A stretch of 64,000 nt of DNA from Rosa chinensis (taxonomy: Eukaryota > Streptophyta > Magnoliopsida > Rosales > Rosaceae): NCBI RefSeq assembly GCF_002994745.2, contig NC_037091.1, positions 24,991,789 through 25,055,788 of the forward strand, in the 5' to 3' direction. The translations under genes were made by a program, and so were the position numbers. Position 1 is the stretch's first letter; the number at the start of each line of letters is the position of its first letter. The notes beneath the pieces were generated by a model. That model was not told the DNA's origin. It did no database searches and worked only from the letters and a program-made list of their open reading frames with translations. Of this stretch, positions 1-10,593 are shown in pieces.

Positions 1-940
1 ATGTGTCCTATCGGAGTTTCTGCCTCTTGATGTTGGTGGTGGCTCAAGGAGACCAAGGTAGGCTATGCTCGAAGGTCGAGGAACTTTACCAGAGGCACAA
101 GGTGTTCTGATTCGACCTTGGTGGAGGGGATTGAAGATTCCGTCCGGGTCAGGCTCTATTTGAATCTTCGATCTATGAATGGCTGCACCTCCGACATGGC
201 TATTTTCCAGCTATTCGACGACTGTTGCTTGTCTGTCGGCAAAGATGCAGAGAGGTAGTCGTTGATCTGCCGTTTGGGTGGTCCGATTTCCAAGGTGTTG
301 ACATTGGTTTTGCTAGATCGACTGGTTCACACTCTTGGTACGGGCAGGTTGAAGGCACGATGTATGTCGGCATCCTCTCTCTACCTAGGTCATCTGGTGG
401 TGTTGGAGTAGGGAGTTTTCTAGTTCCTTGGGGCAGGTTGACCGGAGGCATGGTGGTAGGTTGGTGTGGCGGCGACGGCAAAACCATAGTCACTATTGCG
501 TTGGCTACAAGGGCAAACCCTAATTGGGTTTGGGCTTGGCTCTACTTTTCTAGCTTGGGCTTGACTAAGGCTGCAGAGTGTGGGCTTATTCTATTATGGA
601 TTCGAATTTGGGATCCCAGTGGATTTCTTATAAAAATTTGGGATCCAGGACGACAACCTCCAATTGTTATTTAATTTTGTTAGGTCGCAAAGATCATAAT
701 CTCTTAGGGTTTTTTATCTTGCTTCGGGGATTATTGATTTTTGTTTGGAATTTAAGTGCATGAACTGTCTAAAAGGTGGGTGTACTGGGATATAGTGGGT
801 TCCTGTTCTTGTTTTAGAATAGGAGTCTCAGGGTACTCTAAGAAACGATTCTTTCTGTCGACCCCTTAGGGGTGTTTCGTTTTTGTACTGCTTGCTGAAT
901 CTATATAATGGGCTTACCTCCTTTCATCAAAAAAAAAAAA
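1..940 (+). mobile_element. Probable 3' end of a LINE-like retroelement with poly(A) tail
   Basis: The segment ends in a run of 12 A (929-940) right after a T-rich 3'-UTR-like stretch, as in plant LINE tails or retrotransposed transcripts. An open frame at 225-674 is rich in Gly and Trp and matches no domain I recognise; I do not call it a gene. The 5' end lies outside the window, so no TSD can be tested. The nearby direct repeat of CTTGGGTTTAAAT at about 945 and 973 is too short to interpret. A processed pseudogene tail is the main alternative. Confidence 0.35.
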
Positions 941-1131
941 CCAACTTGGGTTTAAATTAGCCAAAAGACAGCTTGGGTTTAAATCTGTTTGAACTAAAGT
1001 GGTAAGCTCAAAGTTCTTAGATTTTAGTCCTTTAAAAGCCTCACTTATATTCCTTCAATTGTTTCCTTTTTTGGCTGTGAGATCACATCGAGTGACATAA
1101 CCCATCAATTACAATATTCAATCATTCTAAC

Positions 1132-1727
1132 TAAGGCTGTCACTCGATCGGTTCAAATTGGTTATAGGTATTATCAACTTCAAAACCAAAGTTTTCGGTT
1201 TCAAAATTGAGCTACCAATTACCAACCAAAATTTTCGGTTTTTAATCATATCTACCAAATTTTGTATTTCGGTTTTCGGCATTACCAACTTTAGAACAAC
1301 TACTTCTTTGTAAAATAAATTAGAATGAACAATACTAGGTTTTTCAATTTTATAGTCGTAAACTTTGTATTCATTTACTTATTATAGCTTTCTTTTGTAC
1401 ATATTGACATCAAGTTTGAGCCATTTTCAATAAAACTAGGTAATTTAACCATTTTTTGACTAGGTTACTTAAAATATATGTACTATTAATGTAGTATATG
1501 TAGTAATGTTCATACTATTATGAAATATTTTATGTTTATTTCTTAATGTACATGTATGTGCATAGATAATAGGTAGATTCGGTATTTACCAAAACCAAAC
1601 CAACTTTTTCAGTTATTTTTGATTTTGGTTTTATCGTTCTTGGTTACCAAAAAGTCGATATACCAAACCTAAAACATCGGTTGGTATTTAGTTGGTTTGG
1701 TAATTACCAAATCAAGTGATAGCCCTA
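1132..1727. mobile_element. hAT-type non-autonomous (MITE-like) element
   Basis: The 596 bp element begins TAAGGCTGTCACT and ends with the inverse of TAGGGCTATCACT, so the ends form an imperfect terminal inverted repeat. It is flanked by an exact 8-bp duplication ATTCTAAC at 1124-1131 and 1728-1735. An 8-bp TSD and a GGGCTGTCA-like end are typical of hAT elements. The interior is dense in 'GGTTTTCGGT' / 'TACCAA' motifs and has no coding capacity, so it needs a transposase supplied by another element. Confidence 0.87.
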
Positions 1728-1943
1728 ATTCTAACTGATCTTGATGGAGTGATAGGTCAAGATTATCAGTACTTTGGACTTGGACTGTGTTGTATAACGA
1801 TACAGTCTATCATATACGTTAGCATCAGTTGAGGGTTGTTTTACCTTTTTTTTTGGTTTGTTGATCAGCCTAGACACCAAGCATAAATATTCTTATATAG
1901 AGCATCGATAAAGGAAGAATCTTTGAATAAGTAATTTTATTTA

Positions 1944-2366
1944 GGGAAAAACTCACAAACAGTACCTGAACTATAGGCCACTAATAACTTTCGTACCTAA
2001 ACTTCAAAAACTATCATTATGGTACCCGGACTTTTCACCCCGACCTAAAATTCATACCTGGGATCCACTTTGCCGTTATCGGTGTTAACTTTGTAAGGGT
2101 AAATCTGTCTTTTCACTTGCAGGAAGAGAGAAAAAAAAATTAAAAATTAAAAAAAATATATATGAATAGTGCCCATGGTAAGAGAGATGAACAGTGAAAT
2201 GACAGATTTACCCTTGTAAATTTAACACCGTTAACGGCAAAGTGGATCCTAGGTATGAATCTTGGGTCGGAGTGAAAAGTCCAGGTACCAAAATGATAGT
2301 TTTTGAAGTTGAGGTACGAAAGTTATTAGTGGCCCATAGTTTGGGTACTGTTTGTATTTTTTTCCT
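1944..2366. mobile_element. MULE-type MITE with long inverted arms
   Basis: The 423 bp element has arms of roughly 150 bp that are near-perfect inverted copies, each carrying CAGTACCTGAACTA-like and GGTACC motifs. It starts GGGAAAAACTCAC and is flanked by an exact 9-bp duplication TTTTATTTA (1935-1943 and 2367-2375), the TSD length of the Mutator superfamily. The centre is A-rich and non-coding. Its outer ends resemble those of the 5.3 kb MULE at 47143-52456, notably the shared CAAACAGTACCTGAACTA core, so it may be a deletion relative of such an element. Confidence 0.87.
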
Positions 2367-3124
2367 TTTTATTTATGATTTTAGAGCAAGTGTTCTTTGT
2401 GGCCTGCACTTGTAACAATCAGATAAGGTGAGATTACTTAGGTAGTGACTTTTTTTTCCTATTTTAAGTTTTTAGCTAAATTTGAATTTAAATAAGTTTT
2501 AAATTGAGTAATAGAATTAAAAAAAATTTTAAATTTAACAAAAATATTAAAGAGCCTAATCTTGCTCTCTATATTTATGTGTCATATAGCTAAAAAAATA
2601 TAATAGAGAGCCAATCAGGAGATCGGTGGGATTGTAAAATTGCTAAAAAGCTAAATATGCACTTTAAATTAGCCAAAAAAAAAATCCACTCTAAATTGGT
2701 GGCATTGTGATACGTCCCATTCTTTGTTTTTACCTTTTTCTGGCCAAATTGGCCCTTATCTTGTCTTACATCAACTAGACATTGAATAAAGAGTTTCTCC
2801 CGAAAATCATATAGAAAAAACCCTAGCTAAACTCTTGAAAATTTAGGTTTCTAGTTAATGAGTGAGTTTTTCCTAATACAAGCTTGGTTTTTTGGGTTTA
2901 CATTTCATTTTATTTCACAACGCTTTGTTTCTTAATGATTTGTTTCTTCTATGAGCTATTATGTTTAAATTTCACAACTTATAGCCAATTTGATATAGCT
3001 TTATATTAACTTCAACATTTCGTCCCAACTTAAATTAGTTTCATTTTCTCTGTAAGTAAGAAAACAAAATTCAAGTTCTTTACCACAATAATTTGAGATG
3101 CTTAAGAAAATCTTTAGCAAACTC

Positions 3125-3758
3125 TAGGGCTGGGCTCGGGTCGGGCCGGGCCCGAAAATTAGTGAGACCGAGACCGAACCCGAAAATGTCGGTTCGGGCC
3201 GGTTCGGTTTTAGGGCTTTTTCGGGCCCAAACATTTATTTTCAGTTTTCCACCGAAAAACAAAAACGAAACATTTTTTTTTCCTTTTCTAATGCCCAACA
3301 CCACATCATTATATATGTTACATGTGATCAAGATAAAGATTTCATTTAGCTACAAAATCAAAGGCCACCAGCAGCCACGGGGCCCCTGGATGGGTCTCTT
3401 TCTGGCAACCTAATATAAGGTGTGTCACTGTGTTGTAATATATAAATTGTAAAATATCACAAGAATATAACTATCCTAATGGAAACTACAAGGGAACCTT
3501 TCTAGGTTGTACATTGGAACGTTTTACAAGTCATCCTGCAAAGAAAAGAGAAAGGAAAACTTATGTAAGGAAAACTTTCGGGTCGGTTCGGGCTTTCGGG
3601 CCCTGAAAATATGGAACCCGAGACCGAACCGATTACATGAATTCGGGTCGGGCTTTAGACCGAACCGAAAATTTCTATTCTAAAACCGAACCGAATCGGC
3701 CTTTTTTCCTCCGTTCGGGTCGGGTCCTCGGTCTTTCGGGTCCGGACGCCCAGCCCTA
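3125..3758. mobile_element. hAT-type non-autonomous (MITE-like) element
   Basis: The 634 bp element starts TAGGGCTGGGC and ends with the exact inverse GCCCAGCCCTA. It is flanked by an 8-bp duplication with one mismatch, GCAAACTC (3117-3124) and GCAGACTC (3759-3766). Subterminal regions are packed with CGGGTCGG / CCGAACC motifs in both orientations, a known style of hAT subterminal repeats. No transposase is encoded. The TIR differs from the element at 1132-1727, so it is a separate family. Confidence 0.88.
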
Positions 3759-3958
3759 GCAGACTCTCTATTTTGACTATTTTGGAGAGCATGTTTAGCT
3801 TTTTATTAATTCTAGCAACTGTACCAGACTTCTAAGTGGCTCTTTATTTTAACTTTTAGTTATCTCACTCCTGGATATAGAGAGGGAGATGAGACTCTCT
3901 ATTATTTTTGTTAATTTAAAACATTCCTTTTGAGTCATTCTATGTAATTTATAAATAG

Positions 3959-4368
3959 AGTTATTATCAAAAATGGTACCTGAACATATCCTCTATTTTA
4001 TCGACGGTACCTGAACTTCAATTTTGATCACAACCAGTACCCAAACTTTTTGATTTCCTTTTAAATAGTACCTAAGACCACATTCGGTCACTATTCAGGC
4101 CAAAAAAGCCAAATCTAAAAAAAAACAAGTTCAAGGCAAGTCTATTACAAAAGGTCATCACTATAATCGCAGTCCTTGAAATCACCAAAGATCGTCACTA
4201 TGATCTCCTCACATGCCTTTTTAGTCGAAATAGTGACCGAATGTGACTCTAGCTACCATTACAAAAGAACCAGAATAGTTGAGGTACTGGTTGTGACAAA
4301 AAATAAAGTTAAGTTACCATCGACAAGATTGAGGTATAGTTCAGGTACTATTTGTGATTTTTTCCCCT
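3959..4368. mobile_element. MULE-like inverted-repeat MITE
   Basis: Left and right arms are imperfect inverted copies carrying GGTACCTGAAC, CTCAATC/ATTTTATCGACGG-like and GTACTGGTTGTGA motifs, which pair 3970-4110 with 4240-4365. Flanks TATAAATAG (3950-3958) and TATAAATAT (4369-4377) form a 9-bp duplication with one mismatch. The interior is non-coding. The arms match those of the larger inverted-repeat element at 25855-26546, which appears to be the same family. Confidence 0.68.
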
Positions 4369-4516
4369 ATAAATATATTTAAACTATTTTTTCTTCTTTC
4401 AGTAAATAATATAAATTCAAATTTAGCTAAAATAGAGATAATTGGTATAGACTTATTTCTAAAATGGCTTGCGAAAATGATTTTTTAGCTACTTTGGCTA
4501 AACTTTCACTAAAAAA

Positions 4517-4650
4517 TGTAGAATATTCTATAAATATTTACTTTCCTTGTACATACCTTTTAGGATTACTCTTGTATCACTTTATAAACCCTATTTTTTG
4601 AGGGTGAATATTATTGAAGCATTCCAAAAACATTGAATTTTTATTTTCTA
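4517..4650 (+). repeat. 5' LTR of the Copia element (134 bp, deleted)
   Basis: It begins TGTAGAATATTC and ends ATTTTCTA directly before the PBS. Compared with the 172 bp 3' LTR, it lacks the segment that reads ATAGATTTCGTCTCTCTG and onward, about 37 bp. Confidence 0.9.
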
Positions 4651-4652
4651 CT

Positions 4653-4665
4653 TGGTATCAGAGCA
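4653..4665 (+). other. Primer binding site, initiator-methionine tRNA type
   Basis: TGGTATCAGAGCA lies two bases after the 5' LTR. This is the standard plant Copia PBS, complementary to the 3' end of initiator tRNA-Met. Confidence 0.93.
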
Positions 4666-5067
4666 GGCTCAATACCTGCACTGTATTCTTCTGAAACCCG
4701 AAACCCGAATTTCAAAGAGCTTTACGAACTACCTGATTAAACTGATTTTCTCCATCATCCCAAGTTTATTTCTAAACTGCCACCGTCAGCCTTGAAAGTC
4801 GTAGCACAGCAGTGTGGGTAGCAAGACCTACTTGCTGACAAGCATCACGTGGGTAGCTGCCTAGCCGTCAAGACCTCTTGCTGACAAGCCGACAAGACCT
4901 ACTACTCTAGCCAAAATCCTGCTACAGCCGAAAAGCCCTGCTACCTAAGCCGACAAGACTTCAAGCCCGCTACACTGCTAGAGTTCTCTTTTTTCTTTTG
5001 TTTCTCACGAACAGGTCCCTATTTCTGTTAAATAGAGGACGATGCAACCACCCTTGCACTCCACAAC

Positions 5068-5529
5068 ATGCCTCCTATTATCAACCATTATCATACTACC
5101 GCTCAAGATAATTCAGCGTTTCCAACTGGTGTTGCCTTGAATGAGTCCAACTACACCATATGGGCACCTCTTATGAAGATGAGGATTGGAGCACGAGGAA
5201 AGGTCGGCTACCTCACTGGAGCTACAGCTGCACCGAATGTAGATTCTGCTGAATTTGAAGTTTCGACCACAGAGAATGAAAAAGTGAAGAGTTGGCTAAT
5301 TGATTCCATGGAGCCATCACTCATGAATCGGTATATCTGACTCCCAACGGCCAAAGATGTTTGGGAAGCTGTTGAGAAGACCTTTTATGATGATTCTGAT
5401 GAAACCAGGATTTTTGAATTATACAAGAAGTGTTTTGGAGCAAAACAGAATGGTCGGACTCTTCCTACCTACTACAATGAATTGGAAATCCTTGGGATTT
5501 GTTTGCATTTGAAGAATTCGAAGATTTAG
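5068..5529 (+). pseudogene. Copia gag, N-terminal half, broken
   Basis: The ATG at 5068 opens a frame with the typical plant Copia gag start, including LNESNYTIWAPLMKMRI (DUF4219/UBN2-type gag). The frame is stopped by TGA at 5338-5340, but the same frame continues with recognisable UBN2 sequence (AKDVWEAVEKTFYDD) up to about 5500, so the stop is a single substitution in an Arg codon. Similarity ends near 5490, and the CCHC zinc knuckle that should follow is absent. In an intact element the product would form the virus-like particle; this copy cannot. Confidence 0.85.
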
Positions 5530-5712
5530 AGGCTTTGGAGTCCAAATTTGGAGTTGGGAAAATATTAGTTGAAAACAACATTGATGTTGAGGCAGGAAAC
5601 GAAAAAGAATTGGACGCTGGACTCGTGGGCGTGGGACCTTCGGATGGAGATGGTGACCTGACCGTGGGGCTCTCAAGTGAAGGTGGTGGTCTGATGGAAG
5701 GTAGACAAGTCG

Positions 5713-7419
5713 GTGGACCAGTGGGGCCCTCAGATTGGCAGCTTTTTGTATAGGGCTACTAAAGGTATTCCTAAGAAACAAAATGAACCAGACATCAAAC
5801 CCAAAGCTAAGTATCCTATAGTTAATTATATGTCTAACCATAGGTTGTTTGGGTCACATGGACTTGTTGTTGATCAATTATCCACTGTATCTATTCCTAG
5901 TAGTGTACAAGATGCTTTGGCAAATCCTAAGTGGACTCAAGTGATGAATGAAGAACTAGAGGCTTTGCAGAAAAACTTGACTTAGGATATTGTGACGATG
6001 CCTGCTGGAAAGAAGACTATTGGATGTCGATGGGTGTTTACAGTAAAACTTAAAGCTGATGGGAGCATTGACAGGTACAAAGCCATATTAGTTGCCAAAG
6101 GTTACACTCAGCGCTATGGAATTGATTATGAAGAGACGTTTGCCCCTGTAGCAAAGATCAATACTATTCAAATCTTGATTTCACTTGCAGCAACTAAAGA
6201 TTGGCCTCTACATCAGTTTGATGTGAAGAATGCATTCCTCAATGGTAACTTGGAGGAAGAAGTGTATATGGACATGTCGCTAGGAGTTAAAAATTTGCCT
6301 TATGATACTGGAAAGGTTTGTAAGTTGAAAAAGTCTATTTATGGTTTGAAGCAGTCTCCGAGAGCTTGGTTTAGAAGATTATCCAAATCTATGAGGACGT
6401 TTGGATAAAAACAAAGCAACTCAGATCACACTTTGTTCATCAAACGTCGTCAGGGTAAGATTACCGCTCTGATTGTATATGTTGATGATATGATTGTCAC
6501 AGGGGATGACTTTAAAGAGATGGAGGCTCTACAAAAGTATCTTTCTAAAGAGTTCGAGATGAAGGATCTTGGGCAATTAAAGTATTTTCTTGGAATCGAG
6601 GTTGCAAGGTCTAAGAAAGGGATTTCGTTGTCCCAACGTAAGTATATGCTTGACTTGTTAGCTGAAACCGGGATGCTTGACTGTAATCCTATTGAGACAC
6701 CAATCGAGATGAACCACAACCTTGCCATCTCTCCGGATCTAGTTCCAACTGATAAAGGGAGGTACCAACGTATAGTAGGGAGGCTTATTTATCTTTCTTA
6801 TACTAGGCCTGATATTGCTTATGCTGTGAGTGTGGTTAGTCAGTTTATGCATTGTCCCAATGAAGAGCATATGGATACAGTATATCGTATTTTGAAATAC
6901 CTTAAGATGGCACCTGGAAGAGGTTTGTTGTTTGAAAAAAAGGGTGAGTTGGATGTTGTAGGGTACACGGATGCAGACTGGGCTGGTGATAAGACAGACA
7001 GATGGTCCACATCTAGATATTTTACATTTGTTGGAGGAAACCTAGTGACTTGGCGCAGCAAGAAACAGAAGGTTGTTGCTAGGTCAAGTGCTGAAGCTGA
7101 GTTTCGAGGTATGACACATGGTGTATGTGAGATGTTGTGGATTCGTAATGTGTTGAAAGATTTGGGTTTTAAACTCAAGAAACCTATGGACCTGCATTGT
7201 GATAGTACGTCTGCTATTGAGATTGCTTGCAACCCTGTTCAGCATGTGGAAGTAGATCGACATTTCATTAAGGAAAATATGGACAGAAAGGTTATTCGTT
7301 TTCCTTTTGTGTATACAGAAGATCAACTAGCAGATGTTCTTACGAAAGGAGTGTCAAGGAAAGTGTTTGACAACTCGATTGACAAGTTGGGCATGATTGA
7401 CATCTATGCACCAACTTGA
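5713..7419 (+). pseudogene. Copia reverse transcriptase-RNase H, broken
   Basis: This is the RVT_2 reverse transcriptase followed by Copia RNase H. Visible landmarks are KTIGCRWVFTVK at the start of the RT, QFDVKNAFLNG, KSIYGLKQSPRAW, the catalytic YVDDM at about 6480, LGQLKYFLGIEV, then YTDADWAGD, SSAEAEFRG and HCDSTSAIEIA of RNase H, ending at a TGA followed at once by the polypurine tract. There are two in-frame stops: TAG at about 5983 (a Trp position) and TAA at about 6406 (a Tyr position). The rest is open, including 328 codons from 6433, so decay is modest. Protease and integrase are deleted upstream. Confidence 0.93.
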
Positions 7420-7426
7420 GGGGGAG
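7418..7426 (+). other. Polypurine tract of the Copia element
   Basis: GAGGGGGAG lies directly upstream of the 3' LTR start TGTAGAATATT; this is the plus-strand primer in Copia elements. Confidence 0.85.
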
Positions 7427-7598
7427 TGTAGAATATTATGTAAATATTTACTTTCCTTGTACATATAGATTTCGTCTCTCTGTATAATTGTAGGAAATCG
7501 TTTCCTTTTAGGATTACTTTTGTATCACTTTATAAACCCTATTCTTTGAGGGTGAATATTATTGAAGCATTCCAAAAACATTGAATTCTTATTTTCTA
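7427..7598 (+). repeat. 3' LTR of the Copia element (172 bp)
   Basis: It starts TGTAGAATATTATG and ends ATTTTCTA, and is homologous to 4517-4650 with an extra ~37 bp in the middle. The few substitutions by eye suggest a fairly recent insertion. Confidence 0.9.
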
Positions 7599-8509
7599 CT
7601 AAAAATGGCTAGTATTGCTAAAAATGCTCTAATGCAATGCTTTTATGTCTTTGATACAAAATAATTTGAATTAAATCAATTAGGAATTGCAATTATTGTC
7701 GTATAGTGATAGATTATTACTTTTGTAAATTTTGTTTTTTCCTTTATTAAATGTTACTGTCTTCATTGTCAAAAAAATAAAATGTTACTATTATTAGGGC
7801 ATTTTTACTTTCTCACCCCCGCCTTAAAAACTATCAGGATTGGCCCTGCTTGGGATTAAGCCTTGAATTTGGAATTCAACTTCCAAGGGCAATCCAATCT
7901 CCTTCCCATTTTGATCTGACTTTAATGTCTCACTCGTGCATCCTTCAGTTCTAGTTTATCCTCCCGTACTTTTTGCCTATGATACCCGTCAATACCATGA
8001 TCTGATGAAATATCAGTTTGTTAGTGCCTGTGTCATCTCTAGATCTATCAAAAGTAAGCAGACTATCCCTCCCTAAAATGATCCTTCAAGCTAGAAAGGG
8101 AATCATAACCAAATGTTACCACAAGAAGAATAAGAGAAGCACTAGTGGGATATATCATCTATCCCCAGGACTTAATTCCTACTTTTATTCAGTTTATCTA
8201 GTATTTATGTTACTTCACTAACTCTCATTGTTTCATCGATGACTATGGTACTTTCTCTCCTGGATTTCACATTTGTGCTTTGCTGATATGAATGTAAACC
8301 TTCGAGCTGGAACTTTGCAGTTGCATGTCGTCCCTATTAGGTTTAATATCTGCATTTTGTTTTCTTCATCATCTTTGGCCAGCTAGCCTTAATTGTTCTA
8401 GCTATTAACGTAGCTTGGCGATGGCATTGATCTATTCCAAGAGCCATTTTTCATAAATATATATTCCCAAATGTTGACATACTAATATACCAACATCTTT
8501 CTTTCAAAA
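7599..8509. other. No gene seen
   Basis: AT-rich spacer. The first ~40 bases continue the flank of the Copia insertion. A 67-codon open frame at 8018 has no domain or composition that supports a gene. Confidence 0.6.
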
Positions 8510-9690
8510 CAGAAGCATGGTATCAGAAGCCGGCAAGAGCGGCCACAGAATGAGGGGCAACATCATACAACAAAATATAAGACAAGGAAAGAGGAGGATT
8601 GACAACCTAATTCGGAGGACACACCTTCCTATGAGCAAGAGCGACCACAAAATGAGATGTTGAGTGTGCTCTTCTGCTTGACCAAGTCCAGCTAACAAAA
8701 AGAAAAGAACGAGACAAAGCCAAAATGGCCCTAACGAAAGGACGAATTGACCAATCTACATATATAGAAGAATCTAAAAGCATGGTGATGAGATTGAGAT
8801 TGTTAAATTCGATTAAAATTGATGGTAAATGAAGAGAGGAAGCAAGAGTAAAAGCTTCCAAAACTGCATAACCTTCAGCTACAATTACCACAACAGCTAT
8901 AACATTCCTAGTTGTACCGGCAAGAAGAGTACCAGAGGAATCTTGTAATACAACTGCAACAGATCTCCAAGAAGAGAGTCCTTATTCCAAGCTGCATCAG
9001 CGTTAATCTTGTAGTAACCAAGATGAGGAGGAATCTACTAAGAAGAGGAAATCGAAGGATGAGAAGAGGGGCTCTTAGAAGTTTGGGAGTACAGAGCAAG
9101 ATACTCAGAAGAAGCATAGAAAGCTAAACGAGCAACAAACAAAGGATCAAGAGAGAGATGCTCAAAAGATACAAGAGCAGCGATGCTTCCATATATGCCA
9201 GAACATAAAAGCCATGTGAATAAGCAACTTAGAATGGATATGAGAAGAGTCACCAATAACAGAGGTGAGATCGTTAAATCATCTATCCAAAGTTGTAATT
9301 GATCAAAGAGGGACTCGATAATCACATCAGTGTGAAACATGCTCAATTGTTTCTGACGCAGCATGAAACAGATATCACAAAGGATAAGAGGCAACATGAC
9401 GATGAAACAAAGCATCAATAGTTGCAACAGCCTCAACTGAGCACCGCCAAAAGAAATGACGAATTTTCGGAAGACAGGGAAATCTCCAAACCTTTTTCCA
9501 TAGAAAAGAAGAAACCATATGAGAGTTGGGAGGATGGGGGCTGTTTACATGGGGCACTGAGCATGGCCAGTCACAGAGAAAATACATCGCCAGCTGCCAA
9601 GAGAACCTCCGGGCGGCTCACTGGAATCCCAGTTGGATATAGCAACCACCAATCATGCCCACCAGAGCAGCCAATAGTGGCCGGCAGAGC
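8510..9690 (-). pseudogene. LINE (non-LTR retrotransposon) fragment: zf-RVT and RNase H
   Basis: Read on the minus strand, the order is a zf-RVT-like segment (WKKVWRFPCLPKIRHFFWR at about 9500), a Cys-containing linker, then an RVT_3-type RNase H. RNase H landmarks are KINADAAWN near 9000, VLQDSSGTLLAG near 8945, AEGYAVLEAFTLASSL near 8860 and IRPFVRAIL near 8740. These pieces lie in different frames, so there are at least two frameshifts plus stops. This is the C-terminal end of a plant L1-type ORF2; the reverse transcriptase and endonuclease are absent. No poly(A) trace follows at 8500, so both ends are truncated. Confidence 0.8.
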
Positions 9691-9708
9691 ATGGTAGAAC
9701 AGGCACAT

Positions 9709-9998
9709 ATGTCCTAAATAGGCTTGCAAACTGTCCCATATCGGGTTTAAGGAAAAATGAACTCCCAGACCGTACTATAAAAAGGTCAAATACTTCCAAA
9801 TCGAGTAAGTTAACACTCAACTCTTTCCGTACCGTTACTTTGCCAAATTGTATTACCACTACTGACTTAGACATCAGAGGGTTTGAGACCCGCGCTCCCC
9901 GGTCTCCCTCTTAACCTATTCTTTTTTGCATACAGGCTGACAGAGCGGGATACCGGTGAATCAGTTGTTCCCTCTACCACTAGAACCCAACTGAAACA
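9709..9998 (+). repeat. Probable 5' LTR (3' portion) of a Tat-type Gypsy element
   Basis: A PBS begins one base after 9998 and the segment ends in ACA, as an LTR should. A TATA box (9776-9783) lies inside it. The matching 3' LTR is missing, so the left edge is a guess. Confidence 0.5.
9776..9783 (+). promoter_or_regulatory. TATA box in the Tat-type LTR
   Basis: TATAAAAA lies about 215 bp before the PBS, a normal place for an LTR promoter. Confidence 0.45.
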
Positions 9999-9999
9999 T

Positions 10000-10016
10000 T
10001 GGCACTAGAAGGAGGG
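10000..10016 (+). other. Primer binding site of Tat-type element
   Basis: TGGCACTAGAAGGAGGG, one base after the LTR end. The same motif with one change (TGGCGCTAGAAGGAGGG) is the PBS of the minus-oriented element at 54060-59866, which supports both calls. The primer tRNA is not assigned here. Confidence 0.75.
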
Positions 10017-10039
10017 TTCGAACCTCCAATAATTTCCAA

Positions 10040-10593
10040 GTCTTTCTCTGAGATATTTGTCACAGACACCCCATCACCACCTTCATGGATGGACCCATTC
10101 GTTGCCTACCTATCTTCCGGTACATTACCAATAGACCGTGTCCTGCACAAAGCTTGAGAAGAAAAGCATCACTATAAATGCTACGTGATGGTAAGCTGTA
10201 CCAGAGAGGACAATCCTTCCCCTCTCTCAAGTGTATCCCACGAGAGGAGGGACAGCGTGTCCTCAATTTTATACACATCCGCATCTGTGGCAACCACTCC
10301 CAGGGCATTGGTGTTCAAGGCCTTGCGGACCGACTATCACTAGCCCACGATAGAACAGGATGCGGTACTTCTGTCACGTTCCTACACTCGATGCAAGCAA
10401 TTTGCTACTTTCCCAGGTGCACCGGCAGTCCCTATTTCCATTATCATAGCACCATATGCCTTCCCCAGTAGGGCATGGACTTTATAGGCAAGTTCCCAAT
10501 GGCACCGAGTTAGTACAAATTTGCCATAGGAACGGTCGACTACGATACCAAGTAGGTAAAGGCATAGGCCATGGCAACTATTACCACCACTAA
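10040..10593 (+). pseudogene. Gypsy/Tat pol: end of RNase H linker and integrase N-terminal part
   Basis: Tat-lineage pol sequence can be followed through several frames. It starts with the linker before integrase (WMDPFVAYLSSGTLP at about 10090), then DGKLYQRGQSFPSLKCI and the integrase HHCC zinc domain (ICGNHSQG near 10280, then CKQFA-like Cys pair near 10390), and then the start of the catalytic core (DFIGKFPMAP near 10480, KFAIGTVDY near 10520). Several stops and frameshifts break it. The gene is interrupted at 10593 by the solo LTR and resumes at 13415. Only about 20 bp separate the PBS from this 3' half of pol, so gag, protease, RT and most of RNase H were deleted. Confidence 0.8.

Larger units (their letters stand above)
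4517..7598 (+). mobile_element. Internally deleted Ty1/Copia retrotransposon
   Basis: The 3.1 kb element has two LTRs, a PBS, a polypurine tract, a 5' gag remnant and a 3' RT-RNase H region. The gag zinc knuckle, protease and integrase are missing, because the sequence jumps from gag (to about 5529) to the pre-RT region (about 5713). The LTRs start TGTAGAATATT and are clearly homologous, but the 5' copy lacks about 37 bp. The flanks share ACTAAAAA next to both ends, but the exact TSD is ambiguous in this A-rich context. It cannot move on its own. Confidence 0.94.
2376..7640. mobile_element. Possible degraded host TE, interrupted by three later insertions
   Basis: When the insertions at 3125-3758, 3959-4368 and 4517-7598 are set aside, the remaining AT-rich pieces total about 1.1 kb. 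Weak inverse matches link the two flanks: TTTTAGAGCA near 2381 with the inverse near 7630, and TTTTAGCTAAATTTGAATTTA near 2471 with its inverse near 4415-4436. This suggests an old inverted-repeat element as the landing site. No TSD or coding region is visible, and plain AT-rich intergenic DNA is the alternative. Confidence 0.3.

Noticed and set aside
225..674. 149-codon open frame near the window start
   Set aside because: No domain; Gly/Trp-rich composition fits G-rich non-coding DNA before a LINE-like tail.
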